Positions 1 to 6,499 of a stretch of 11,330 nucleotides of DNA are shown here, one piece after another; positions within the stretch are counted from its first letter, which is position 1; each line of letters starts with the position of its first letter. The translations under genes were made by a program, and so were the position numbers. The notes beneath the pieces are model-generated. The model made no database searches. It worked only from the letters and a program-made list of their open reading frames with translations, and was not told where the DNA came from. The stretch is from Oscillospiraceae bacterium (GTDB lineage Bacteria; Bacillota; Clostridia; Oscillospirales; Ruminococcaceae). The stretch spans positions 1 to 11,330 of the forward strand of contig CADBXQ010000050.1 of assembly GCA_902798675.1 (NCBI GenBank), read 5' to 3'.

Positions 1-2
1 AT

Positions 3-191
3 AAAAACATCAAAAATTTAAAAAGAGAAAAAGAAATATTTAAAAAAGTAAAAAATAGTTCAAATAAAAATTTTGTTGACGAAAATATGCTATTATTCTC
101 TGTAATTATGTATGTGAGCAAAAATTTACAATATAAAAAAATTAAAAGCATGAACAACAAAAAATTCAGAAAACGAAGGGAGAAAAAATGA
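3..191 (+). CDS. 3' end of an unidentified Lys-rich reading frame (partial, left edge)
   Basis: Frame 3 is open from the window edge to a TGA at 189-191, about 62 codons with no stop in a very AT-rich stretch. Its TGA overlaps the ATG of the next gene in an ATGA arrangement, which is typical of translationally coupled genes. The visible part is extremely rich in Lys and Asn, has a short hydrophobic patch around MLLFSVIMYV, and ends in a basic tail (KFRKRREKK). I do not recognise a family. A real gene tail is plausible because of the overlap and the open frame. However, A-rich DNA gives long Lys/Asn frames by chance, and the sharp base-composition change at the next gene argues for caution. 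Confidence 0.4.
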   Translation, partial: KNIKNLKREKEIFKKVKNSSNKNFVDENMLLFSVIMYVSKNLQYKKIKSMNNKKFRKRREKK

Positions 192-748
192 CTCTTGAAA
201 CAAGACGGCTGATTTTGCGGCCTTGGGAAGAAAGCGACGCAAGCCATCTATATCAATATGCGCACGATCCGAAAGTTGGCCCTATGGCTGGATGGCCGCC
301 ACACACAAGTGTTGAAAACAGCCTGCAAATCATACGAAAGATTCTTTCTGCTCCGGAAACTTTTGCAATCCTTTTAAAACAAACCTCCCTTCCAATCGGC
401 AGCATATCGTTGAAGTTTTGCTGTGATTTGGCTAAAAAAGACGATGAAGCGGAGCTTGGGTATTGGGTTGGGAGAAGTTATTGGGGCAAGGGTGTCGCAA
501 CTGAAGCTGGAAAAGAAATGCTTCGTCATGCCTTTTTGGATCTTGGCCTAAATCGGGTTTGGTGTGGCTATTTGGACGGGAATGAAAGGTCTAGGCGGGT
601 TCAGGAAAAGCTCGGGTTTAAATATCAATGGACAAGCGATGATGTTCCTCTTCCGCAGATGAGCCAGACGAAAAGAGGGCATGCAAATTTGCTAACAAAA
701 TCCGAGTGGCTGGCAAATCAGCAAAACCAGCTCGCTTTAAATTTGTGA
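188..748 (+). CDS. GNAT family N-acetyltransferase, RimJ/RimL type
   Basis: This 186-residue protein belongs to the GNAT acetyl-CoA-dependent acetyltransferases, RimJ/RimL-like branch. It has the typical N-terminus ETRRLILRPWEESD. The acetyl-CoA pyrophosphate loop is at about residues 90-106 (GYWVGRSYWGKGVATEA, with the G-K-G-V-A turn), and a motif B-like stretch NERSRRVQEKLGF is at 132-144. Length matches the family. The acceptor is not predictable: RimJ/RimL-like members modify ribosomal protein N-termini, small molecules or drugs. The ATG is well supported by an AAGGGAG ribosome binding site ending five bases before it. The gene is visibly richer in G+C than its surroundings, which may indicate transfer. 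It may be coupled to the truncated frame upstream through ATGA. Confidence 0.88.
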   Translation: MTLETRRLILRPWEESDASHLYQYAHDPKVGPMAGWPPHTSVENSLQIIRKILSAPETFAILLKQTSLPIGSISLKFCCDLAKKDDEAELGYWVGRSYWGKGVATEAGKEMLRHAFLDLGLNRVWCGYLDGNERSRRVQEKLGFKYQWTSDDVPLPQMSQTKRGHANLLTKSEWLANQQNQLALNL

Positions 749-776
749 TTCGTCATAAAAATTTATGATTATATTA

Positions 777-808
777 TAAAAATGCCGACAACTTTTTCAG
801 TCATCGAC
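777..808 (-). terminator. Intrinsic terminator of the spore-protein gene
   Basis: On the minus strand a 9-bp stem (GTCGATGAC with GTTGTCGGC, three G-U pairs) closes a 7-base loop and is followed by ATTTTTA. It lies about 20 bases after the stop of the spore-protein gene. It may also slow transcription coming from the facing acetyltransferase, although the plus-strand T-run (ACTTTATTTT) is poor. Confidence 0.65.
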
Positions 809-829
809 ACTTTATTTTCGTTATGAAAA

Positions 830-1039
830 CTAGTCTTTCAACGCGCTTTCATAGGATTCTATCATTTTTTTAACCATCTGTCCGCCAACTGATCCAGCTT
901 CACGAGAGGTTAAATGGCCATTATATCCTTCTTTCAAATTAACGCCGACCTCGTTAGCTGCTTCCATTTTAAACTTATCCATAGCGTGACGAGCTTCCGG
1001 AACAACTAATTTGCTATTACTCGAACTGTTCTTTGACAC
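830..1039 (-). CDS. Alpha/beta-type small acid-soluble spore protein (SASP)
   Basis: This 69-residue protein has the whole signature of alpha/beta-type SASPs: LVVPEARHAMDKFKMEAANE near residues 11-30 and the C-terminal block TSREAGSVGGQMVKKMIESYE. These proteins coat DNA in the dormant spore core, protect it from UV and chemical damage, and are degraded at germination by the GPR protease, which cuts in the KMEAANE region. The start is a GTG with a good GGGAG ribosome binding site eight bases upstream. A sigma-G-like -10 element lies just upstream, and a terminator follows, so it is a single-gene unit expressed in the forespore. It shows that the organism or its recent ancestor forms endospores. 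Individual members cannot be named from sequence alone. Confidence 0.95.
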   Translation of the reverse strand: MSKNSSSNSKLVVPEARHAMDKFKMEAANEVGVNLKEGYNGHLTSREAGSVGGQMVKKMIESYESALKD

Positions 1040-1068
1040 TTAAAACACTCCCTTTCGAAATCATGATA

Positions 1069-1075
1069 TAAAATG
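1069..1075 (-). promoter_or_regulatory. Sigma-G-like -10 element of the SASP gene
   Basis: Minus-strand CATTTTA matches the sigma-G -10 consensus CATnnTA and lies 30 bases upstream of the GTG start, which leaves room for a short leader containing the GGGAG site. A clear -35 element (GnATA) at 17-18 bases upstream is not evident; the best candidate, GTTAA, is weak. Confidence 0.45.
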
Positions 1076-1210
1076 CGTTTGTATTAATTATTTTAACCTG
1101 ATATAAAAAAAATATTTATGGAAAAAAATGAAATCTCAGTAATAAATTTAATAAAAAATTGATTTTAATTTAAATATAATATATATTTTTCTCGGTTGAT
1201 GATTATATTA

Positions 1211-1248
1211 AAAATTAAAAGGGAAGTCGGCTAGACCAACTGCCCCTT
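1211..1248 (-). terminator. Intrinsic terminator of the LRR/ART gene
   Basis: On the minus strand, AAGGGGCAGTTGG pairs with CCGACTTCCCTT through 12 base pairs with one mismatch around a short TCTAG loop. A TTTTAATTTT run follows. It begins 8 bases past the stop of the LRR protein gene. Confidence 0.75.
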
Positions 1249-1255
1249 TATCAAA

Positions 1256-2731
1256 TTAAAAGATATTTTCCGAACAAACGGTGAGCTTGCCCCTGTTTAG
1301 GACCTCGAATTGCGAAGTTGGGACGTCTTTTTCACAACCGTCTCCGCCCATAGAATCACACTCATTGTCTATGAGATCATATCCCAAAGCTCTTGCCATA
1401 AACGAGAAGTTCATGGTGTCTATGCCAAGGTTTTTTAGCCCAACGTCTAGGGGATACCTGCCCAGGGAACTCCAGTCATGCATAAATTTTAAATGGTTTT
1501 TTATGTGTGAATATTTATAAAAGTCTTGAATTTTATATAACTCACTGCTGGTTATGACCTTGAAATTCTCTGGAGAAGTGTCTGTGAAACAAAACTGTGT
1601 CACAGAACCTGTCATCTTTTTTGATTCATAGTCGCGTGCGTATGTTTTTGCATGTTCAAGGTATTTTGTGCAAAATATGCCATTGCATTCAAACGGATAG
1701 TAATAATCGCCATATTTAAAGGCGTCATTGATTTCTTTTATCGTTATATTTCTTCCATTTTTATCGACACAAGGCAAGTCTCCCCTATATAAAACCAGCC
1801 TTCCATCGCCCGTCAGCTTATCGAATTCTTCCCTTCCCAAGACGTTTGGCGTGTCTGTGGATCTGGGGGTATATTTATATAGAATTCTGTCAATGTCTTT
1901 GGCGCTGACCAATTCGCCAGGATCTCTTCCATTTTCAACTTCACTTTTCAAAATTTTATTAACAAATGCTTCAGCTTTTTGAGATTTTTCTTCTAAATTT
2001 TTATCATAGGGAACAAAAACATTTGGTTTTGATTTAAAAGCTTCTAGATCTAATTTTTTGCAATTAAAGAAAGCATATTCGTCTATTTTATTAATATTTT
2101 CAGGCATATTAAAATATTCTAAATTTTCGCAGCCAGCAAACGCTCCTTTTTCAATATTTTTTAATTCACTTCCTGCCTCAACATCAACTTTTTTTAGGTT
2201 AGAACATCCAAAAAAGCTGTCTTTTGCGATTTTTGATATATTTTTTGCTATTGTCATATTTTCTAGTTGAGTGCACCCAAAAAACATACCTTCGCCAATT
2301 AAATTCAAATTTTTAGGCAATTTCACACTGCGCAAATTGCGACAATCATCAAAAAAATAGTCAACTGGGCCTAAAATTTTTGCTTTTTCTAAATTATTTA
2401 CAACGGTAAGCTTAGTCAGTCCCCGAAAAGCATATCCGGCAATATCTATTCCCTCTTCAGGCAGGTTTATAACTTCGACTGCGCTTTCCCTCAAAGCCCC
2501 AGATTTAATCGAAGTGACAGTGTACTCAACTCCGTCAATCTCTAATTTTTTGCTAATATTTAGAATTTTTATCGCAGGATCAACATTTATTACGCTGAGT
2601 TGATTTCCAATGCATTCATATGTGATCCCATCGTGCACTTTTTCTTCTGCTCCAAATGCAACGCCAGAAAAAGTCAGGATTGACATCAAAAAAACCAGCG
2701 TCGACAACGTTAATGAAATCATCTTCTTCAT
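1256..2731 (-). CDS. Secreted BspA-type leucine-rich-repeat protein with C-terminal putative ADP-ribosyltransferase domain
   Basis: This 491-residue protein starts with a signal peptide (KKMISLTLSTLVFLMSILTF, probable cleavage after residue 27, AFG). Residues about 70-232 hold some six BspA/LRR_5-type repeats with the pattern I-x(3)-F-x-G-C-x-x-L (FFGCTQLENM, FFGCSNLKKV, FAGCENLEYF, FFNCKKLDLE). A helical linker follows. Residues about 300-491 resemble the ADP-ribosyltransferase fold of the R-S-E class: LYRGD (R316), GIFCTKYLEHAKTYA (T355 at the Ser/Thr position), GYDLI (450-454) and FEVLNRGKLTV (E476). I infer an NAD-dependent ADP-ribosyltransferase carried on a binding scaffold. The substrate is unknown, and activity is uncertain because only motifs support it. 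AAGGTG lies seven bases before the ATG. It is a single-gene unit with its own terminator. Confidence 0.75.
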   Translation of the reverse strand: MKKMISLTLSTLVFLMSILTFSGVAFGAEEKVHDGITYECIGNQLSVINVDPAIKILNISKKLEIDGVEYTVTSIKSGALRESAVEVINLPEEGIDIAGYAFRGLTKLTVVNNLEKAKILGPVDYFFDDCRNLRSVKLPKNLNLIGEGMFFGCTQLENMTIAKNISKIAKDSFFGCSNLKKVDVEAGSELKNIEKGAFAGCENLEYFNMPENINKIDEYAFFNCKKLDLEAFKSKPNVFVPYDKNLEEKSQKAEAFVNKILKSEVENGRDPGELVSAKDIDRILYKYTPRSTDTPNVLGREEFDKLTGDGRLVLYRGDLPCVDKNGRNITIKEINDAFKYGDYYYPFECNGIFCTKYLEHAKTYARDYESKKMTGSVTQFCFTDTSPENFKVITSSELYKIQDFYKYSHIKNHLKFMHDWSSLGRYPLDVGLKNLGIDTMNFSFMARALGYDLIDNECDSMGGDGCEKDVPTSQFEVLNRGKLTVCSENIF

Positions 2732-3099
2732 AAATTTACACCTTTTTCATAAATATAATAACTTTTGATTTATATATCACACACGATTTTTTTTAACCAC
2801 CTCCCCAATTTTCATCTTTTGCGCCACATAACACGCTTTTTTTGTTGGGTTATATTTGTCCCCATAAACCCTTTGCTTAAAATATCCGCCCCCCATCACA
2901 AAAAGCTCAATAATTCACAACATGCTTAACCACATTCTAAAAAACAATGCAAAAACTGCAGAAGCGCCGCCAGCTCCGGGCTAACTGTAATATTAAATCA
3001 TTACTCAAGCGAAAGCCTCTTTGAAAGCGCCCTCAACAAGCGGTAGCTAAACACCTATAAAATAAAATCTCAAAGTTGGATTTATTTTAAAAAATTCTC
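2732..3099. other. Intergenic region, no gene recognised
   Basis: This stretch separates two divergent genes. It contains the ribosome binding site of the LRR gene, a copy of an 18-nt element found again at 6865-6882, C-rich tracts (ACCACCTCCCC, CCGCCCCCC) and a relatively G+C-rich part at 2950-3045. Only very short frames exist: 20 codons at 2922-2984 (+), and a minus-strand frame ending at about 2999 that encodes YRLLRALSKRLSLE. None has a convincing ribosome binding site. It could hold gene remnants or an unrecognised small RNA; nothing firm can be said. Confidence 0.5.
2845..2862 (-). repeat. 18-nt intergenic element, copy 1
   Basis: On the minus strand this reads GGGACAAATATAACCCAA, identical to 6865-6882 on the plus strand. 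In both cases it points toward the nearest downstream gene, here the LRR/ART gene about 115 bases away. The GGG and CCC ends give it weak dyad symmetry. In this copy an upstream GGGTTTAT can also pair with ATAACCC. Confidence 0.5.
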
Positions 3100-3128
3100 T
3101 TGCACTTAAAAATAATTTGTGGTACAAT
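3100..3128 (+). promoter_or_regulatory. Sigma-A-type promoter of the small winged-helix-like gene
   Basis: TTGCAC (3100-3105), a 17-base spacer, and TACAAT (3123-3128) form a near-consensus promoter. Its expected start of transcription near 3135 lies downstream of the TTG at 3117, so that codon cannot be the translation start for this transcript. Confidence 0.8.
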
Positions 3129-3158
3129 GTGAGTGTATTGACGATTGGGGGCTTGAAA

Positions 3159-3491
3159 TTGGAATTCCGCAAATTATCTAAAAGCGCTGAAATTTTGCTG
3201 AGAAGCATCTGCAAAGCAAGAGAATCAGGCAAGGACCCCGCCCGGATTTTCTGGGAAGCTGTGGAAAGAAACGGAGAAAATTCCGAGTTTAGGAACCTTG
3301 TCTCTTCTTCAAGCTTTCGTAATGTGTTTCGTGAATTAGAGAGCGCGGGATATATCACAACGCAATGGACGGGCGATTCCTTGACTTCAATCTCGGTTGA
3401 CGTCTCCATAGAAACCTATCGCGAAAAACTCAAGGAGAGCAAACGAAAGCATAGTATCATCGCTAAAATTTTCTGTTTTTTTAAACGCTAA
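3159..3491 (+). CDS. Small protein of unknown function, probable winged helix-turn-helix
   Basis: The protein has 110 residues from the chosen start. I do not recognise a named family. The order of elements fits a winged helix: helix LSKSAEILLRSICKAR, helix ARIFWEAVERN, then a probable recognition helix (SSFRNVFRELESAGYI), followed by a beta-wing-like stretch TTQWTGDSLTSISVDVSI. The C-terminus is basic with a short hydrophobic end (SIIAKIFCFFKR) that could touch the membrane or a partner. I chose TTG 3159 because GGGGG (3147-3151) lies seven bases upstream; TTG 3153 is the alternative. The open frame reaches back to 3117, but that lies inside the promoter. It is monocistronic, faces the BlaR-like gene tail to tail, and is richer in G+C than most neighbours. 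DNA binding is an inference. Confidence 0.7.
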   Translation: MEFRKLSKSAEILLRSICKARESGKDPARIFWEAVERNGENSEFRNLVSSSSFRNVFRELESAGYITTQWTGDSLTSISVDVSIETYREKLKESKRKHSIIAKIFCFFKR

Positions 3492-3512
3492 TTGAACATT
3501 TGTGTTGTTAAT

Positions 3513-4829
3513 TTATTTTGGAACATAGCATGATTTACTTTCATCCCATTTTAGCTCTTTTAACTCTTTAACATAGCATTTTATCTCTTTAAAATCGGCT
3601 TTTGAAGCGCCATCTTTGAGCAAATCCTTCTCTATGGAAGCCTTGACTTCGGGGACTTCAATTTTGAGCTCAATATAACCTTTTTCCTTAAATTTTTTCA
3701 TATATTCATCAAATTCTTTTTGACTGAGTTTTAGGGTCTGTCCGCTTTCGAAGTCTTTGACAATATACTTCTTATCTGTGCTGGAACTGTCAGTTTGGTT
3801 TTCAGAGCTGCTGTTGTTTTCTGAATGGCTTGAGCTTGGCTGAGATTGCGATCCCTGCGAGTTTTCTTGGCTGTTTGTTGCTGTTTTAGGCGGGCTCGCA
3901 AGAGCAACCCCCGTCACGCTCAATGCGCCAATTAATGCTGCAAATAGAGATATAACTTTCAGGCTTAATTTTCTTTCTTTTTTCACGATTTTAATCCTTC
4001 TTTCTAAAATTTTTTTCTCAGCGGCAAATGATGGAAATGCCCCGACATTTGACGCTTCGAATTGTGAAACTTTTAATATTAATATCAAATATTTTTTTAT
4101 TTTTATATGTTTTATTACCAATTTATCCGTTAATATTTCAATGTCTTCTTTAAGCCTCCTTGTCAAAAAATTTATAATCGGGTTAAACCAGTAAAAATTT
4201 TTTAGTATATTTATCAAAAAATATTTAATATTGTCAAATTTTTTTATATGCATAAGCTCATGGAGGAAAATGAATTCCTGCTCTTTTTCGGACAGGGTCA
4301 GAAACCTTTTGGAAATCAAAATCTTAGGCCTGAATATCCCAACAGTTGACGGCGTTAGGATGCTGTCTTGAAGTGTTAAATCGACTTTTCTTTTGAAATT
4401 TAATTTTTCCTTCGCTATGTCAAATAATTTCAAATTTTCCGGGCCTAGTTTGATTTTTTTATTTTTAATTTTATATTTTAGAATGATATAGACAAAAACA
4501 TCTTTTAAACACAGAATTGCAAAAACACTCAAATGAGCAAAAAACGCTATATTCCAAAGGTTTATTGACTCCGAGCTTTGGCTTTGAATCTCAATTCTTG
4601 TCAAAACGTTTTCTCGGATTTCGCCAATTGGTTGAGTTATTTTTAGATTATTATGAATATTTTCAAATTGAAACGGTATTATCAAAAATGTTAAAAATAT
4701 TAGCCAAAACATTGAAATTAATCTTATGGGCATTTTTTTATTAGTCTTTCTTATTCCCAAAATCATCAAGCCCAACATGGACGAAACCAAGGACATCCAA
4801 ACAATTTTGACGACAAAACACTCCATCAT
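3513..4829 (-). CDS. BlaR1/MecR1-like M56 family membrane metallopeptidase with a non-PBP C-terminal domain
   Basis: This 438-residue protein has BlaR1/MecR1 N-terminal architecture: membrane helices at about 8-25, 37-54, 92-118 and 203-222. A zinc-protease motif HELMH sits at residues 190-194, with a probable third ligand in EDIEILTD (E231). In known systems the protease is activated by its sensor domain, leading to BlaI cleavage and derepression. A further hydrophobic segment at about 291-311 exports a Ser/Gln/Asn-rich linker (312-352) and a final domain of about 85 residues beginning KYIVKDFESGQTLKLSQKEF. The penicillin-binding sensor domain of true BlaR1 (about 250 residues with SxxK) is absent, so the signal is probably not simple beta-lactam acylation. 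Its ATG overlaps the blaI-like stop in ATGATGG, so the two are coupled. No beta-lactamase or other target lies nearby. Confidence 0.85.
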   Translation of the reverse strand: MMECFVVKIVWMSLVSSMLGLMILGIRKTNKKMPIRLISMFWLIFLTFLIIPFQFENIHNNLKITQPIGEIRENVLTRIEIQSQSSESINLWNIAFFAHLSVFAILCLKDVFVYIILKYKIKNKKIKLGPENLKLFDIAKEKLNFKRKVDLTLQDSILTPSTVGIFRPKILISKRFLTLSEKEQEFIFLHELMHIKKFDNIKYFLINILKNFYWFNPIINFLTRRLKEDIEILTDKLVIKHIKIKKYLILILKVSQFEASNVGAFPSFAAEKKILERRIKIVKKERKLSLKVISLFAALIGALSVTGVALASPPKTATNSQENSQGSQSQPSSSHSENNSSSENQTDSSSTDKKYIVKDFESGQTLKLSQKEFDEYMKKFKEKGYIELKIEVPEVKASIEKDLLKDGASKADFKEIKCYVKELKELKWDESKSCYVPK

Positions 4830-5200
4830 TCTTCTTCTTCACCCACTAATTCTATCAATTCTTCCAATTCTTGCTTTGAAAGTTTCTTGGATTTTGTGAA
4901 ATTTAACAACATTTCATTTATTGAGCCGTTAAACAATTTTCCAATTAAATTTTCGCTCTCTTGATTTTTATATTCGTCCTCTGAAATGTTTGCTTCATAT
5001 TTATATACGCTGCCCGCGGCTTTATTGGACTTTAAAACTCCTTTGGAAACAAGCCGCGAGATCAAAGTTTTAACGGTCGTTTTGCTCCATGATTTTTTTT
5101 CTTGAACCCTGTCAAAAATTTCACGCGAAGTGGCAACGCCTCCAAGCTCCCAAACCGCTTTCATAACCTCATACTCAGCATCTGTCACTTTATTCATCAC
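4826..5200 (-). CDS. BlaI/MecI/CopY family transcriptional repressor
   Basis: This 124-residue winged-helix repressor matches the BlaI/MecI family in length and motifs: VTDAEYEVMKAVWELG at the N-terminus, a recognition-helix region SWSKTTVKTLISRLVSKG at about 37-54, and a dimerisation tail LFNGSINEMLLNF. In the family the repressor dimer binds TACAnnTGTA operators and is inactivated by proteolysis at an Asn-Phe bond near residue 101; N100-F101 is present here. It is the first gene of an operon with the M56 protease. Its own promoter carries two matching operators, so autoregulation is expected. Start: GTG 5200 has AAGAGGG nine bases upstream; ATG 5197 is one codon further in and equally possible. 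Confidence 0.92.
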   Translation of the reverse strand: MMNKVTDAEYEVMKAVWELGGVATSREIFDRVQEKKSWSKTTVKTLISRLVSKGVLKSNKAAGSVYKYEANISEDEYKNQESENLIGKLFNGSINEMLLNFTKSKKLSKQELEELIELVGEEEE

Positions 5201-5228
5201 TTTGAAAAACCCTCTTAAAAAATATATT

Positions 5229-5244
5229 GACTACAAATGTAATC
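5229..5244. promoter_or_regulatory. BlaI-type operator, downstream copy
   Basis: GACTACAAATGTAATC (plus strand) is a near-palindrome matching the BlaI/MecI operator core TACAnnTGTA. It lies downstream of the -10 element in the 5' leader of the repressor gene, centred 28 bp from the second operator. Confidence 0.8.
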
Positions 5245-5255
5245 GACGTGTATAT

Positions 5256-5284
5256 AGTTTACATCTGTAGTCAGCTTTTGTCAA
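5256..5284 (-). promoter_or_regulatory. Promoter of the BlaI/M56 operon
   Basis: On the minus strand TTGACA (5284-5279), a 17-base spacer and TAAACT (5261-5256) form a sigma-A promoter. The spacer contains most of an operator, so a bound BlaI-type repressor would block RNA polymerase. Confidence 0.8.
5257..5272. promoter_or_regulatory. BlaI-type operator, promoter-spacer copy
   Basis: On the minus strand GACTACAGATGTAAAC shares the core and most flanking bases with the other operator and sits between the -35 and -10 hexamers. Two operators at this position and spacing are typical of autoregulated BlaI/MecI systems. Confidence 0.8.
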
Positions 5285-5350
5285 GCATTTTTTATATAAT
5301 CTACTTTTTCAACAGTTTTTATTAATTTATCAACCATATTTTTGTTTATT

Positions 5351-6484
5351 TTAACTAAATTTATCCCCCCTGCCTGACAAATTAACAACTATAGCGTCAT
5401 TTTTATCATACCGTTTAGCAATTTTTAGCGCATATGCTACTGCGTGACTGCTCTCCAGCGCAGGAACAATCCCCTCTAATTTAGCGAGCAAGCTGAACGC
5501 ACTAGCGGCTTCACTGTCTGTTATGCTATCATATTTAACCCTGCCTGTTTTATGCAGATATGCGTGTTCTGGGCCGATTCCGGGGTAGTCTAGCCCGGCT
5601 GAAATGGAATATGCGTCTTTGATTTTTCCATCCTCATCCTGCATGACATATGTCTTCATTCCGTGTATTATTCCTATTTTGTTTTGATATATTGCGCACG
5701 CATGCTTTCCGGTCTCCAAGCCCTTGCCTGCGCCCTCAATCCCATATATATCAACTTTCTTTTCATCAATAAAATCTGCAAACAACCCTATGCTGTTGCT
5801 TCCTCCCCCAACGCACGCGACAATCGCTTTTGGCAATTTTTCTTCCTGTTCAACCATCTGCCGCTTTGCTTCCTTGCCGATAACTTTTTGAAAATATTTA
5901 ACCATTTCGGGATATGGGCTCGGGCCAACCGCAGAGCCAATCAAATAGAAAACATCTTGATGATTAAGAAAATAATCAAACGCAACATCAACAGCTTCCT
6001 TCAAAGTTTGATTGCCGGTTGTGACTTCGTAAACATCAGCTCCCAAAAGTTTCATTTTATTAACATTGATTTTTTGCCTTTTGACGTCCTCCTTGCCCAT
6101 AAATATCTTGCATTTTAGGCCAAAAAGCGCTGCTGCGGTTGCTGTCGCGACTCCATGTTGCCCCGCCCCTGTTTCAGCAATAATGTGCGTTTTGTTCATT
6201 TCTCTCGCGAGCAAAGCCTGGCCGATTGCGTTATTTATCTTATGCGAGCCGGTGTGGTTCAAATCCTCCCTCTTCAAATATATTTTTGCTCCGCCCGCAT
6301 ATTTGGTTAAATTGCTTGCAAAAAACAGCGGCGATGGCCTGCCAACAAATTGTTTCAAACAGCGCCTATATTCTTCGACGAAATCTTCGCTACTGGTCAA
6401 TCGATCAAATTCTTTTTTTATTTCATTAAGCTTTATTTTGAGTTGTTGTGGAACATATTGTCCACCAAATTCTAAATAATTCAT
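5351..6484 (-). CDS. trpB: Tryptophan synthase beta chain (stand-alone trpB)
   Basis: TrpB is the PLP enzyme that condenses indole with L-serine to give L-tryptophan. Key features are present: EFGGQYVP at the N-terminus, PLP lysine K82 in TGSHKINNA, catalytic E104 in AETGAGQHG, the phosphate-binding GGGSN loop at 226-230, LESSHA at 343-348 and S370 in LSGRGDK. No trpA or other trp gene is in the window, so indole salvage or a trpA elsewhere must be assumed. At 377 residues it is about 20 shorter than E. coli TrpB: it ends two residues after GRGDK and lacks the final helix that usually follows (DKDIFTV in E. coli). The ATG has only a weak GAGAG site; an in-frame TGA (6500-6502) stops any upstream extension. 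A long leader with an attenuator precedes it. Confidence 0.96.
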   Translation of the reverse strand: MNYLEFGGQYVPQQLKIKLNEIKKEFDRLTSSEDFVEEYRRCLKQFVGRPSPLFFASNLTKYAGGAKIYLKREDLNHTGSHKINNAIGQALLAREMNKTHIIAETGAGQHGVATATAAALFGLKCKIFMGKEDVKRQKINVNKMKLLGADVYEVTTGNQTLKEAVDVAFDYFLNHQDVFYLIGSAVGPSPYPEMVKYFQKVIGKEAKRQMVEQEEKLPKAIVACVGGGSNSIGLFADFIDEKKVDIYGIEGAGKGLETGKHACAIYQNKIGIIHGMKTYVMQDEDGKIKDAYSISAGLDYPGIGPEHAYLHKTGRVKYDSITDSEAASAFSLLAKLEGIVPALESSHAVAYALKIAKRYDKNDAIVVNLSGRGDKFS

Positions 6485-6499
6485 AAAAATCTCTCTCTT

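Noticed and set aside
76..106. Promoter for the GNAT gene (TTGACG ... TGTAAT)
   Set aside because: The spacer would be 19 bases, TGTAAT is not a perfect -10, and the elements lie inside an open frame that overlaps the gene; in A+T-rich DNA this is weak evidence.
754..769. Palindrome TCATAAAAATTTATGA after the GNAT gene as a terminator
   Set aside because: The stem is purely A+T apart from one C/G pair at each end, with a two-base loop and no following T-run; not a credible terminator.
2922..2984. 20-codon plus-strand ORF ending in EAPPAPG
   Set aside because: No ribosome binding site or promoter close to it and too short to judge; mentioned only in the intergenic description.
3117..3158. 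N-terminal extension of the small protein from TTG 3117
   Set aside because: The -10 hexamer TACAAT lies at 3123-3128, so this codon is upstream of the predicted transcript start; a good ribosome binding site exists before TTG 3159.
3047..3409. 120-codon minus-strand frame opposite the small winged-helix-like gene
   Set aside because: It has no ribosome binding site, no recognisable motifs, and overlaps a gene with a strong promoter on the other strand; it is a frame shadow.
5663..6479. Long plus-strand frames opposite trpB
   Set aside because: The opposite strand encodes an intact, highly conserved TrpB; the plus-strand frames are rich in Cys/Phe/Pro without any family motif.
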